A DNA stretch of 64,000 bases. Origin: Bradyrhizobium guangdongense. GTDB lineage: Bacteria > Pseudomonadota > Alphaproteobacteria > Rhizobiales > Xanthobacteraceae. Both the position numbers and the translations under genes were made by a program. Every line of letters starts with the position of its first letter. Position 1 is the stretch's first letter. Of this stretch, positions 46,837-55,893 are shown in pieces. Where the stretch lies: the NCBI RefSeq assembly GCF_004114975.1, contig NZ_CP030051.1:4836001-4900000 (forward strand), written 5' to 3'. The notes under the pieces were generated by a model that saw only the letters and a list, made by a program, of their open reading frames with translations, was not told the DNA's origin and searched no databases.

Positions 46837-49209
46837 ATGCAAGAACACACTAAATCGTCCACGCTCGAAAACGTTATTGCACTGCAAAAATATGGCGTCG
46901 GGCAACCGGTCCGCCGCAAGGAGGACGACACGCTGGTGCGGGGCAAAGGCCGCTACACCGACGATTTCAACCTGCCAGGCCAGGCCTACGCCGTGATCGT
47001 CCGCTCGACCCATGCCCATGGCGTGATCCGCGGCATCGGTGTCGACGCCGCCAAGGCGATGCCGGGCGTGCTGGGGGTCTGGACCGGCAAGGACCTCGAT
47101 GCCGCCGGCTATGGCCCCTTCACCTGCGGCCTTCCGCTGAAGAGCCGCGACGGCTCGCCCCTGTTCCAGACCAACCGCCAGCCGCTGGCGACCGACAAGG
47201 TCCGCTTCGTCGGCGATCCCGTCGCCTTCGTGGTCGCCGAGACGCTGGCCCAGGCACGCGATGCCGGTGAAGCGGTCGAGCTCGACATCGAGCCGCTGCC
47301 GGCGGTGACCGACCCAGTGGAAGCCGCCAATCCCGGCGCGCCGCAGCTTTACGACCACATCCCGAACAATGTCGCGCTCGACTATCACTATGGCGACACG
47401 GACAAGGTCAACGCGGCCTTTGCCAGCGCCGCCCATGTCACCAGGATCGACATCGAGAACACCCGCGTCGCCGTGGTGTCGATGGAGCCGCGCGTCGGGC
47501 TCGCCTCCTATGACAAGAAGACCGAGCGCTACACCATCCAGATGCCGACGCAGGGCGTCGCGGGCAACCGCGCCAACCTCGCCAAGAACCTGAAGGTGCC
47601 GAACGAGAAGGTGCGCATCCTCACCGCCAATGTCGGCGGCTCCTTCGGCATGAAGAACGTCAACTATCCCGAATACATGTGCATCCTGTACGCGGCGAAG
47701 GCGCTGGGCCGCCCGGTGAAGTGGCTGGACGAGCGTTCGACCAGCTTCCTCTCCGACAGCCACGGCCGTGCGCAGAAGATTCACGCCGAGCTCGCGCTCG
47801 ACGCCGAGGGGCATTTCCTCGCGGCCAGGCTGTCCGGCTACGGCAATCTCGGCGCCTACATCACCGGCGTCGCGCCGAGCCCGCTCTCGCTCAACACCGG
47901 CAAGAACTTCTCCAGCGTTTACCGCACGCCGCTGATGGCGGTCGACATCAAGACGGTGCTGACCAATACAACGCTGATGGGCGCCTATCGTGGCGCCGGC
48001 CGACCCGAGGCGAACTATTACATGGAGCGGCTGATCGACCGCGCCGCCGACGAGATGGGCATCAACCGCCTGACGTTGCGCAAGCGCAATTTCATCAAGC
48101 CGAACCAGATGCCGTTCGCGGCCTCCTCCGGCGTCACCTATGACAGCGGCGACTTCCAAGCCGTTTTCAACAAGGCGCTCGAGATCTCCGACCACGAGAA
48201 CTTCGTCAAGCGGAAGAAGGAGAGCAAGAAGGCCGGCAAGCTGCGCGGCATCGCGGTCGGCTCGTACCTGGAGGTCACCGCGCCGCCGAGCCCCGAACTC
48301 GGCAAGATCGTGTTCGACCCTGACGGCACCGTGCAGCTCATCACCGGCACGCTCGATTACGGGCAGGGCCACGCCACACCGTTCGCGCAGGTGCTGTGCG
48401 CGCAGCTCGGCATTCCCTTCGAAAGCGTCAAGCTGGTGCAGGGAGACAGCGACATCGTCCATGCCGGGAACGGCACCGGCGGCTCGCGCTCGATCACCGC
48501 GAGCGGCATGGCGATCGTCGAGGCGTCCAAGCTCGTGATCGAGAAGGGCAAGCGCGCCGCGGCGCATATGCTGGAGGCGTCCGAGGCCGATATCGAATTC
48601 GCAGGCGGCAGCTTCACGATTGCCGGTACCGACCGCAGCATCGACATCATGGAGCTCGCCAAGAAGCTCCATGATGGCAAGGTGCCAGACGGCGTGCCTG
48701 ACTCACTCGACGTCGACCACACCAGCGAACCGGTACCGTCAGCGTTCCCGAACGGCTGCCACGTCGCCGAGGTCGAGATCGATCCTGAGACCGGAGTGGT
48801 GGAGATCGTGCGTTATAGCGCGGTCAACGACTTCGGCACGGTGATCAACCCGATGCTGGTCGCGGGTCAGCTCCATGGCGGCGTCGTGCAGGGCATCGGC
48901 CAGGCACTGATGGAGCACATCCGCTACGACGAGAGCGGCCAGCCGATCACGGGCTCGCTGATGGATTACGCCCTGCCGCGCGCGGGCGACGTGCCCAATA
49001 TGACAGTCGGCGACCACCCGGTGCCGGCCACGACCAACCCGCTTGGCAGCAAGGGCTGCGGCGAAGCCGGCTGCGCCGGCAGCCTGTCGACGGTGGTGAA
49101 CGCGGTGCTCGATGCGCTCTCCGAATATGGCGTCAAGCACATCGACATGCCGCTGACCCCGGAGCGCGTGTGGCGGGCGATCCAGGATGCGAAGGGGAAG
49201 GCAGCTTAA
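46837..49209 (+). CDS. Molybdenum hydroxylase large subunit, form-II CoxL-like (orphan)
   Basis: The protein is 790 aa. It belongs to the xanthine-dehydrogenase / CO-dehydrogenase large-subunit family: an N-terminal domain with VGQPVRRKEDDTLVRGKGRY, and two molybdopterin-binding domains with NVGGSFGMKN, GTLDYGQGHATPF and the terminal catalytic glutamate region GSKGCGEAGCAGS. The active-site loop reads AYRGAGR (about residues 383-389), the form-II signature; true form-I CO dehydrogenases have AYxCSFR. No coxM (FAD) or coxS (2Fe-2S) gene is adjacent, which is unusual because the enzyme works as a three-subunit complex. The substrate is unknown. Confidence 0.88.
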   Translation: MQEHTKSSTLENVIALQKYGVGQPVRRKEDDTLVRGKGRYTDDFNLPGQAYAVIVRSTHAHGVIRGIGVDAAKAMPGVLGVWTGKDLDAAGYGPFTCGLPLKSRDGSPLFQTNRQPLATDKVRFVGDPVAFVVAETLAQARDAGEAVELDIEPLPAVTDPVEAANPGAPQLYDHIPNNVALDYHYGDTDKVNAAFASAAHVTRIDIENTRVAVVSMEPRVGLASYDKKTERYTIQMPTQGVAGNRANLAKNLKVPNEKVRILTANVGGSFGMKNVNYPEYMCILYAAKALGRPVKWLDERSTSFLSDSHGRAQKIHAELALDAEGHFLAARLSGYGNLGAYITGVAPSPLSLNTGKNFSSVYRTPLMAVDIKTVLTNTTLMGAYRGAGRPEANYYMERLIDRAADEMGINRLTLRKRNFIKPNQMPFAASSGVTYDSGDFQAVFNKALEISDHENFVKRKKESKKAGKLRGIAVGSYLEVTAPPSPELGKIVFDPDGTVQLITGTLDYGQGHATPFAQVLCAQLGIPFESVKLVQGDSDIVHAGNGTGGSRSITASGMAIVEASKLVIEKGKRAAAHMLEASEADIEFAGGSFTIAGTDRSIDIMELAKKLHDGKVPDGVPDSLDVDHTSEPVPSAFPNGCHVAEVEIDPETGVVEIVRYSAVNDFGTVINPMLVAGQLHGGVVQGIGQALMEHIRYDESGQPITGSLMDYALPRAGDVPNMTVGDHPVPATTNPLGSKGCGEAGCAGSLSTVVNAVLDALSEYGVKHIDMPLTPERVWRAIQDAKGKAA

Positions 49210-49301
49210 TCGGCGCGCTTCTGCCTCCACAACAACGCTGTCATCGCCCGGCTCCACCGGGCGATCAGTACTGCGAGACGGTCGTGATTGACTGAGAGGC
49301 T

Positions 49302-49335
49302 GCGGCGTACTGGATGCCCCGCCTTCGCGGGGCAT
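49302..49335. repeat. Dispersed palindromic repeat, second copy
   Basis: GCGGCGTACTGGAT (49302-49315) is the reverse complement of 27452-27465. It runs into a 9-bp hairpin ATGCCCCGC / GCGGGGCAT (49314-49335) with a CTTC loop. It lies in the short gap between convergent genes and may also act as a terminator-like structure. Confidence 0.6.
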
Positions 49336-49377
49336 GACAGCATCTTTGGGACCGCGAGCTTGCCTCCAGGCTGGCGC

Positions 49378-50178
49378 CTACGCCGCCGCTTGCTCCCGCG
49401 GCTGATAGATCGCAGTGTGCTGGCAATGTGCGATCGGCGTCGCGCCGTTGGCGACGACCAGCGCATCGAGTTCGACGAAGCGGTGGCCTTTCTTCTCGTA
49501 ATTTGCGACGACTTTCGCGCGCGCAGTAATCTCGTCCCCGATGCGGACGGCGGACAAAAGCTGCATGCGGCTGCCGACGTGGATCCACGGGCCGAGAATG
49601 GTGTTGTCGACCAGCACGCGGTTCATCACGCGTTGGATCAGGCCGGGATGGCCCAGTCCTTCGCGCGCGAAAATCGGATCGGTCTCCCTGATATCGGCGA
49701 GATAATCAGTTGCCGCCTGCGCGGCCCAGCGGCGCGGCGCCGTGCCGAGCCATTTGCCGACCTGGAAGATTTCAGGGCTGACCGGTTTGCGCTCGGCCAC
49801 CGCGGGCACCGCGACATAGTCGCTCAGCGACACCGCCGGAGCGACCGCCGGCAGCGACGCAGTCCCCGTGGCGCAAAGCTCGGTGCGACTGAACACCTCG
49901 ATCGTCAGTAGCCCATTGTGCTCGGTCGCATCCACATCGGCCGCCTCGCCGTCATAGACCGGCTTGATGAAGCGGGCCTCGACCAACCCGCGGGAGAGGA
50001 AATCACGACCCCAGCGGGCGACCGGCACGTGCATCATGTAGGCGAAGACGTCGACGCCGGGGACCAACCCGCCTTCAAATCCGAAGCGGCGTGCCACCGT
50101 GTCGTCATGCATCTTGTTCTCGGACTGCTTGGCGGTGTTGTAGGCCTCGACACGCCAGGTTTCGAGCCGGCTCGGCAT
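49378..50178 (-). CDS. MaoC-like hotdog-fold protein (acyl-CoA dehydratase-like)
   Basis: The protein is 266 aa. It shows a double hotdog arrangement: an N-terminal unit with [20 protein letters not shown] and a C-terminal unit with [20 protein letters not shown] and [20 protein letters not shown]. The classic hydratase D-x-x-x-x-H pair is not obvious, so the reaction is uncertain. The start at 50178 begins the conserved part; a longer frame overlaps the divergent neighbour's leader. It stands alone on its strand. Confidence 0.75.
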   Translation of the reverse strand: MPSRLETWRVEAYNTAKQSENKMHDDTVARRFGFEGGLVPGVDVFAYMMHVPVARWGRDFLSRGLVEARFIKPVYDGEAADVDATEHNGLLTIEVFSRTELCATGTASLPAVAPAVSLSDYVAVPAVAERKPVSPEIFQVGKWLGTAPRRWAAQAATDYLADIRETDPIFAREGLGHPGLIQRVMNRVLVDNTILGPWIHVGSRMQLLSAVRIGDEITARAKVVANYEKKGHRFVELDALVVANGATPIAHCQHTAIYQPREQAAA

Positions 50179-50283
50179 GGGATCATCTTCCCTATTCTCG
50201 TTGTTTCGGACCCGATCGTAGGCTCCGGGGAACACGGGTCAATCCCCTCGCCTTTGCGGCCCGAATGGGGTACCACGCCGCCA

Positions 50284-50787
50284 ATGACCGACACTCCCAT
50301 CCGCATCTATGTCGACGCCGACGCCTGCCCGGTGAAGGACGAAATCTACCGCGTGGCGCTCCGCCACGGCGTGCCCGTGAGCGTCGTCGCCGGCAACTTC
50401 ATCCGCGTGCCACAGGATCCGCTGATCGAGCGTATCGCCGCCGGCTCCGGGATGGACGCCGCCGACGACTGGATCGCCGAGCGGGCGAGGCCCGGCGACG
50501 TGGTCGTCACGTCGGACATTCCGCTGGCAAGCCGCTGCGTGAAAGCGGGCGCGGAGGTGATCGCACCGAACGGCAAGCTGTTCACCGAAGAAACGATCGG
50601 CATGACGCTGGCGGTCCGCAATCTGATGACCGATCTGCGCTCGGCCGGCGAAGTGACCGGTGGTCCGCGCTCGTTCTCGCCGCGCGACCGCTCCGCCTTT
50701 CTCTCGGCGCTCGACCAGACGCTGCGCCGGATCCATCGCCGCCGCGCCGATCAGGCCGCCACGAGCCAGAATTTGAGTCAAGGCTAG
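50284..50787 (+). CDS. YaiI/YqxD (DUF188) family PIN-like protein
   Basis: The protein is 167 aa. The family hallmark [14 protein letters not shown] is near the N-terminus, followed by [20 protein letters not shown] and the [20 protein letters not shown] segment. The fold resembles PIN nucleases, but the function is unproven. It ends 2 nt before the ABC-F gene, so the two are co-transcribed. Confidence 0.92.
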   Translation: MTDTPIRIYVDADACPVKDEIYRVALRHGVPVSVVAGNFIRVPQDPLIERIAAGSGMDAADDWIAERARPGDVVVTSDIPLASRCVKAGAEVIAPNGKLFTEETIGMTLAVRNLMTDLRSAGEVTGGPRSFSPRDRSAFLSALDQTLRRIHRRRADQAATSQNLSQG

Positions 50788-50789
50788 TC

Positions 50790-52601
50790 ATGGCACCGCC
50801 GCTGATCCAACTCAAAGACATCAGGCTGACCTTCGGCGGCACGCCGCTGCTGTCGGGCGTCGAGCTCAATGTCGCTCCATACGAGCGCGTCTGCCTGATC
50901 GGCCGCAACGGCTCCGGCAAGTCGACGCTGCTGAAGATCGCGGCCGGCCTCGTCGAGCCGGACGGCGGCACGCGCTTCGTGCAGCCCGGCGCCACCGTTC
51001 GTTACCTGCCGCAGGAGCCGGACTTCGGCGAGCACAAGACCACGCTGAGCTATGTCGAATCCGGCCTCGCGCCGGGCGACGACCAGCATCAAGCGCGCTA
51101 TCTGCTGGAGCAGCTTGGCCTCACCGGCGAGGAGAACCCGCACAACCTCTCGGGCGGCGAAGCGCGGCGCGCGGCGCTGGCCTATGTACTGGCACCCTCG
51201 CCCGACATCCTGCTGCTGGACGAGCCGACCAACCATCTCGATCTCTCCACCATCGAATGGCTGGAACAGGAGCTCGACTCCCGGCGCAGTGCGCTTGTGA
51301 TCATCAGCCACGACCGCCGCTTCCTCACCAATCTCTCGCGTTCGACGGCCTGGCTCGACCGCGGCAAGATCAAGCAGATCGACCGCGGCTTTGCCTCGTT
51401 CGAGAGCTGGCGCGACGAGGTGCTCGCGGAGGAGGAACGCGACCAGCACAAGCTCGATCGCAAGATCGTCGATGAGGAGCACTGGCTGCGGCACGGCGTT
51501 TCCGGACGGCGCAAGCGCAACGTCAAGCGGCTCGCCAATCTGCATGCGCTGCGCGACCAGCGCCGCAACTATCGCGGCACCGCCGGCACCGCCAGCCTCG
51601 CCGCGGCCGAAGCCGAACAATCCGGCAAGCTGGTGATCGAGGCGAAGGGCATCACCAAGGCCTATGGCGACCGCGTGATCGTCGACAAATTCTCCACGCG
51701 CATCCAGCGCGGCGACCGGCTCGGCATTATCGGCCCGAACGGCGCCGGCAAGACCACGCTCGTCAACCTGCTCACCGGCGGGACGCAGCCGGATTCCGGC
51801 ACGGTACGGCTCGGCGCCAATCTGGAGATGGCGACGCTCGACCAGCATCGCGAAAGTCTCGACCCCAAATCGACGCTGGCGGAAGCCCTGACCGGAGGTC
51901 GCGGCGACCACGTCATGGTCGGCGGCAAGCCGAAGCACGTCGTCGGCTACATGAAGGACTTCCTGTTCGGGCAGGAGCAGCGCGGCACACCGCTCGAGGT
52001 GCTCTCAGGCGGTGAGCGCGGCCGGCTGATGCTGGCGCGCGCGCTGGCAAAGCCCTCGAACCTGCTGGTGCTGGACGAGCCGACCAACGATCTCGATCTG
52101 GAAACCCTAGACGTGCTCGAGGAGATGCTCGGTGATTACGAGGGCACCGTCATCCTGATCAGCCATGACCGCGACTTCCTCGACCGCGTCGTCACGTCGG
52201 TGATTGCGCCCGAAGGCAACGGCAAGTGGATCGAATATGCCGGCGGCTACAGCGACATGCTGGCGCAGCGCGGCGCCGATTTGAAGCGCGAGACCGCAAA
52301 GGCACCGGTCCCCGCCGAGAAGAAAGAGGAACGCATCGCTGCTCCCGTCGCCGCGTCGAAGCGCAAGTTGAGCTTCAACGAGAAGCACGCGCTGGAGACG
52401 CTGCCGAAGAAGATGGAGACGCTGCAGGCCGAGATCGCGAAACTGCAGCGCGTGCTTGATGATCCCAACCTCTATGCCAGGGATCGCAAGAAATTCGACG
52501 ACACCTCCGCGGCCATCGCCAAGGCGCATGAGGAACTCTCCGCCGCCGAAGAACGCTGGCTCGAACTTGAAATGCTTCGCGAAGAAATAGAGCAGGCCTA
52601 A
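50790..52601 (+). CDS. uup: ABC-F family ATPase (Uup-like)
   Basis: The protein is 603 aa with two ATPase domains and no membrane segments. Domain 1 has GRNGSGKST, NLSGGEARRAAL and LLLDEPTNHLDL. Domain 2 has GPNGAGKTT, VLSGGERGRLML and LVLDEPTNDLDLETL. The linker between them is the ABC-F interaction motif region (DEEHWLRHGVSGRRKRNVKR). A C-terminal coiled coil of about 80 residues (KKMETLQAEIAKLQRVLDDP) is the Uup mark. It acts on ribosomes or branched DNA. It sits between YaiI and the aldolase-like gene with 2-nt gaps. Confidence 0.9.
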   Translation: MAPPLIQLKDIRLTFGGTPLLSGVELNVAPYERVCLIGRNGSGKSTLLKIAAGLVEPDGGTRFVQPGATVRYLPQEPDFGEHKTTLSYVESGLAPGDDQHQARYLLEQLGLTGEENPHNLSGGEARRAALAYVLAPSPDILLLDEPTNHLDLSTIEWLEQELDSRRSALVIISHDRRFLTNLSRSTAWLDRGKIKQIDRGFASFESWRDEVLAEEERDQHKLDRKIVDEEHWLRHGVSGRRKRNVKRLANLHALRDQRRNYRGTAGTASLAAAEAEQSGKLVIEAKGITKAYGDRVIVDKFSTRIQRGDRLGIIGPNGAGKTTLVNLLTGGTQPDSGTVRLGANLEMATLDQHRESLDPKSTLAEALTGGRGDHVMVGGKPKHVVGYMKDFLFGQEQRGTPLEVLSGGERGRLMLARALAKPSNLLVLDEPTNDLDLETLDVLEEMLGDYEGTVILISHDRDFLDRVVTSVIAPEGNGKWIEYAGGYSDMLAQRGADLKRETAKAPVPAEKKEERIAAPVAASKRKLSFNEKHALETLPKKMETLQAEIAKLQRVLDDPNLYARDRKKFDDTSAAIAKAHEELSAAEERWLELEMLREEIEQA

Positions 52602-52603
52602 TC

Positions 52604-53683
52604 ATGACAACGACTCTCGCCGCAAAAATCGCCCGTGAATACGGCACGCCCTGCGCCGTCATCGACATGGACCGGGTCGAGCGCAACATCGCGCGGATCC
52701 AGAAGGCCTGCGACGACGCCGGTATCGCCAACCGCCCGCACATCAAGACGCACAAGAACCCGACGCTGGCCAAGATGCAGGTCGCAGCCGGCGCCAAGGG
52801 CATCACCTGCCAGAAGATCGGCGAGGCCGAGATCATGGCCAATGCCGGCATCGATGACATCCTGATCAGCTACAACCTGCTCGGCGAAGAGAAGATGGCT
52901 CGCCTTGGTGCGCTGAATGCCAAAACCAACATGACGGTCGCCGCCGACAATTCGACCGTCGTTGCCGGCCTGCCCAAGGCCGCCGCGGCGTCGGGCCGCC
53001 CGCTCTCGGTCGTGGTCGAATGCGACACCGGACGCAAGCGCGCGGGCGTCGAGACGCCAGCCGAGGCGATCGCGCTGGCGCGCGAGATCGCCGGCTCGAA
53101 GGGGCTGGAATTCGCCGGCTTCATGCTCTATCCGACCGAGAGCGGATGGGCTGACGCACAGAAGTTTTACGATGAAGCGCTCGCCGGCGTGCGCGCGCAC
53201 GGGCTGGATGCCAAGATCGTCTCGACCGGCGGCACGCCGAACCTCGTCAATATCGGCAAGCTCAGGGGCGGCACCGAGCATCGCTTCGGCACCTACATCT
53301 ACAATGACCGCATGCAGGTCGCCGCCGGCGTCGCGACCTGGGACGACTGCGCCCTGCACATCTATTCGACAGTGGTCAGCCGTGCCGCGCCCGAGCGCGG
53401 CATTCTCGATGCCGGCTCGAAGACGCTGACGACGGACACCGGCGGCCTCGACGGCCACGGGCTGATCCTGGAGCACCCCGAAGCCAAAATCGCGAAGTTC
53501 GCCGAGGAGCACGGCTTCCTCGATCTCTCCCGCAGCAACACACGGCCAAACGTCGGCGACGTGGTCCGGATCGTGCCGAACCACGTCTGCGTCGTCGTCA
53601 ACATGATGGACGAGGTTCTGATGGTCCGCGGCGAGGAGATCATCGGCACGCTGCCGGTGGCGGCCCGCGGGAAGCTGCGCTAG
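52604..53683 (+). CDS. PLP-dependent D-threonine aldolase-family protein
   Basis: The protein is 359 aa. It has the alanine-racemase-like N-terminal barrel: the PLP lysine is in RPHIKTHKNPTLAKMQ, then GITCQKIGEAEIMANAGIDD and STGGTPNLVNIGKLRGGTEH. A C-terminal domain carries the metal-ligand pattern NHVCVVVNMMDEV (His and Cys). D-threonine aldolases split D-beta-hydroxy-amino acids to glycine and an aldehyde. It begins 2 nt after the ABC-F stop, and its stop overlaps the convergent LysR gene by 4 nt. The exact amino-acid substrate is unknown. Confidence 0.88.
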   Translation: MTTTLAAKIAREYGTPCAVIDMDRVERNIARIQKACDDAGIANRPHIKTHKNPTLAKMQVAAGAKGITCQKIGEAEIMANAGIDDILISYNLLGEEKMARLGALNAKTNMTVAADNSTVVAGLPKAAAASGRPLSVVVECDTGRKRAGVETPAEAIALAREIAGSKGLEFAGFMLYPTESGWADAQKFYDEALAGVRAHGLDAKIVSTGGTPNLVNIGKLRGGTEHRFGTYIYNDRMQVAAGVATWDDCALHIYSTVVSRAAPERGILDAGSKTLTTDTGGLDGHGLILEHPEAKIAKFAEEHGFLDLSRSNTRPNVGDVVRIVPNHVCVVVNMMDEVLMVRGEEIIGTLPVAARGKLR

Positions 53684-54582
53684 GCGCGAATAAGAGCCTG
53701 TAGCTCCCGATCGAGCCCCTCGCGGAACAGGTTGATCGGTCGGGCCAGCCGCCCGGCCGGAGGACGGTGCACCAACCATGCCCGAACGGCGGGATTGAAG
53801 TCCCGCGCAGCGACCGGCTTGAGTTGCTTGCGAAATGCACTGCGCTTCAATGCGAGGGGCGTCACCAGCCCGACGCCGAGGCCCCGCGCCACGAGCGACA
53901 GGCGAAGCTCGCTGTCGAGCGCCTCCACGGCGACCGTGAACGGCAAATGCTCGGCATCGAAGCGGCGCTTCAGCGTGTCGCGGAATCCGCAGCCGTCCTG
54001 GTTGATGACCCATGAGAGCTGCGACAGGCGCTCGAGATCGACGGTGCGAGGGATCTTGGTATCGCGCGCGACGACGAACACCACGGGCTGTGCACCGAGA
54101 TCGTCAGAGACGAGATCAGCAGGCGGCACGGCCCCGTCGGGCAGGCAGATCGCGGCGGCATCCAGCTCGTTGCGGCTGACCCGCTCGACCTGGTTGGGTG
54201 ACCAGCCCGAGACGACGCGTACGCTCAGCGCAGGAAATTCGGCACGCACGGCATCGAGTGGCGCACTGAGCCCGGCTTCGGAGAGAAACGGCGTGAGGCC
54301 GAGCCTGAACTCGCCGCGCACCACGCCGTCATTGGCAACGCCAGCCTTGAGATCGTCGAGCATTCTGAGCAAGCGTCGGCCCTGCTCATAGGCCTCGTGT
54401 CCTGCGGCAGTCGGCTTCAGCGGCTTCGAGAGGCGGTCCAGCAATTGCGTGCCCAGCATCTCCTCCAGATTCTGGATGCGCCGCGTCACGCCGGGTTGAG
54501 TGAGGTTGAGACGGGTCGAGGCCGCGACGATCGATCCGGTCTCGACGACCGCGACGAAGGCGACGAGGTCATGGGTATTCAT
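53680..54582 (-). CDS. LysR-family transcriptional regulator
   Basis: The protein is 300 aa. The N-terminal winged helix begins MNTHDLVAFVAVVETGSIVA and continues ASTRLNLTQPGVTRRIQNLE with the recognition helix. The remainder is the two-lobed effector domain. It is divergent from an MFS gene with a 93-nt AT-rich gap, the standard LysR-target layout, so it probably controls that transporter. The inducer is unknown. Confidence 0.9.
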   Translation of the reverse strand: MNTHDLVAFVAVVETGSIVAASTRLNLTQPGVTRRIQNLEEMLGTQLLDRLSKPLKPTAAGHEAYEQGRRLLRMLDDLKAGVANDGVVRGEFRLGLTPFLSEAGLSAPLDAVRAEFPALSVRVVSGWSPNQVERVSRNELDAAAICLPDGAVPPADLVSDDLGAQPVVFVVARDTKIPRTVDLERLSQLSWVINQDGCGFRDTLKRRFDAEHLPFTVAVEALDSELRLSLVARGLGVGLVTPLALKRSAFRKQLKPVAARDFNPAVRAWLVHRPPAGRLARPINLFREGLDRELQALIRA

Positions 54583-54675
54583 GAGAAACTCGCATATTCT
54601 TTATAGGCTTAATTGAATTGTAGCATATTGTACCTCCCGCTTAAAGAGGACCACGCATTCCATTCGCGAGGTCCC

Positions 54676-55893
54676 ATGACCATCTCCGAAACCACCAGGC
54701 TTGCATCACCCAAGCATCTCGCCGAACGATCCCTGATCGGGCTTGGCTCGATCACCACCGGCGTCGTCGTCACCAATTTGTTCGCGCCGCAGATTCTGGT
54801 TGGCCTGATCGGCCGGTCCCTGGCCATGACCGCGGTTCAGGCCGGCCTCGTCAGCACGTTGACCCTGCTCGGCTATGCGCTCGGCCTGGTGTTGCTCGTG
54901 CCGCTGGTCGATCTCGTCGAGAATCGGCGCCTGATCCTGCGCACGCTCGGCTGCGCAATCTTCGCGGCACTGGCAACGGCATTGGCGCCGACACCCTCGC
55001 TGCTATTGCTCGCCACCTTCGTTCTCGGAGCGTCCTGCGCGGCGATCCAAATGATCGTTCCTCTCGTGGCCTCGATGGTAGCGCCGGAACGCCGCGGCCA
55101 GGCGATCGGCGAGGTGATGGGCGGCTTGATGATCGGCATCCTGTTGTCGCGGCCGGCCGCGAGCCTGATTGCCGATCTTTCGAGCTGGCGCGCGTATTAT
55201 CTCGCCTCAGCTATTCTGATGACGCTGCTTGCCGGCGCACTCGGTCGCTATCTGCCGACGCTGCAGCCAGCGGCCCGCCTCGGCTACGTCGACTTGCTCC
55301 GCTCTTTCCCAAAGCTGCTACGGGACGAGCCTGTGCTGCGCGTGCGCGCCTGGACAGCTTCCCTGGTCATGGCGTCTTTCACCGCATTCTGGTCCGCCGT
55401 TGCGCTGCGCCTGCCCGATGCACCCTTCACGCTCGATGCCAAGGGCATCGCGGCTTTCGCGCTGATCGGCGTTGCGGGCGTCGCGGCGACGCCGATCGCC
55501 GGCCGTTGGGGAGACAAGGGGTGGGCGAGACCGATGTTCTTCGCCGCTCACCTGTGCATCATCGGCTCACTTGCCCTTTGCGCCTGGGCGGGCGTGATCG
55601 AGTCCCGCAGTGCTGCGCTGATGGTGATGAGCCTCGGCACCATCCTGCTGGACGTCGGCATCACCGCCGACCAGACGCTTGGGCGTCGCGCCGTCAATTT
55701 GCTGCGCCCCGAGGCGCGCGGCCGGATCAACGGCCTGTTCGTCGCGCTGTTCTTCGTCGGTGGAGGCGTCGGCTCCGCGGCGGCCTCACTGGCCTGGAGC
55801 TATGCGGGTTGGACCGCCGTCTGCGCCATCGCGGCGGGCTTCGGTTTGCTTGGCCTGCTCACCGATCTTTTGACCAGGACAGGCACGTCATGA
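54676..55893 (+). CDS. MFS transporter
   Basis: The protein is 405 aa with 12 hydrophobic segments. Motif-A-like loops are VPLVDLVENRRLILRTLGC and TPIAGRWGDKGWARPMFFAA. It resembles small-molecule exporters of the Bcr/arabinose-efflux type. GAGG precedes ATG 54676. It is divergent from the LysR gene. Its stop overlaps the end of the convergent flavoprotein gene by 6 nt, so no terminator can lie between them. Confidence 0.88.
   Translation: MTISETTRLASPKHLAERSLIGLGSITTGVVVTNLFAPQILVGLIGRSLAMTAVQAGLVSTLTLLGYALGLVLLVPLVDLVENRRLILRTLGCAIFAALATALAPTPSLLLLATFVLGASCAAIQMIVPLVASMVAPERRGQAIGEVMGGLMIGILLSRPAASLIADLSSWRAYYLASAILMTLLAGALGRYLPTLQPAARLGYVDLLRSFPKLLRDEPVLRVRAWTASLVMASFTAFWSAVALRLPDAPFTLDAKGIAAFALIGVAGVAATPIAGRWGDKGWARPMFFAAHLCIIGSLALCAWAGVIESRSAALMVMSLGTILLDVGITADQTLGRRAVNLLRPEARGRINGLFVALFFVGGGVGSAAASLAWSYAGWTAVCAIAAGFGLLGLLTDLLTRTGTS

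Noticed and set aside
45550..48672. A 1040-residue minus-strand open frame extending upstream of the Ppx/GppA gene
   Set aside because: Only the last 357 residues are Ppx/GppA. The remainder is the antisense of the CoxL-like gene, an artefact of high GC that suppresses stop codons.
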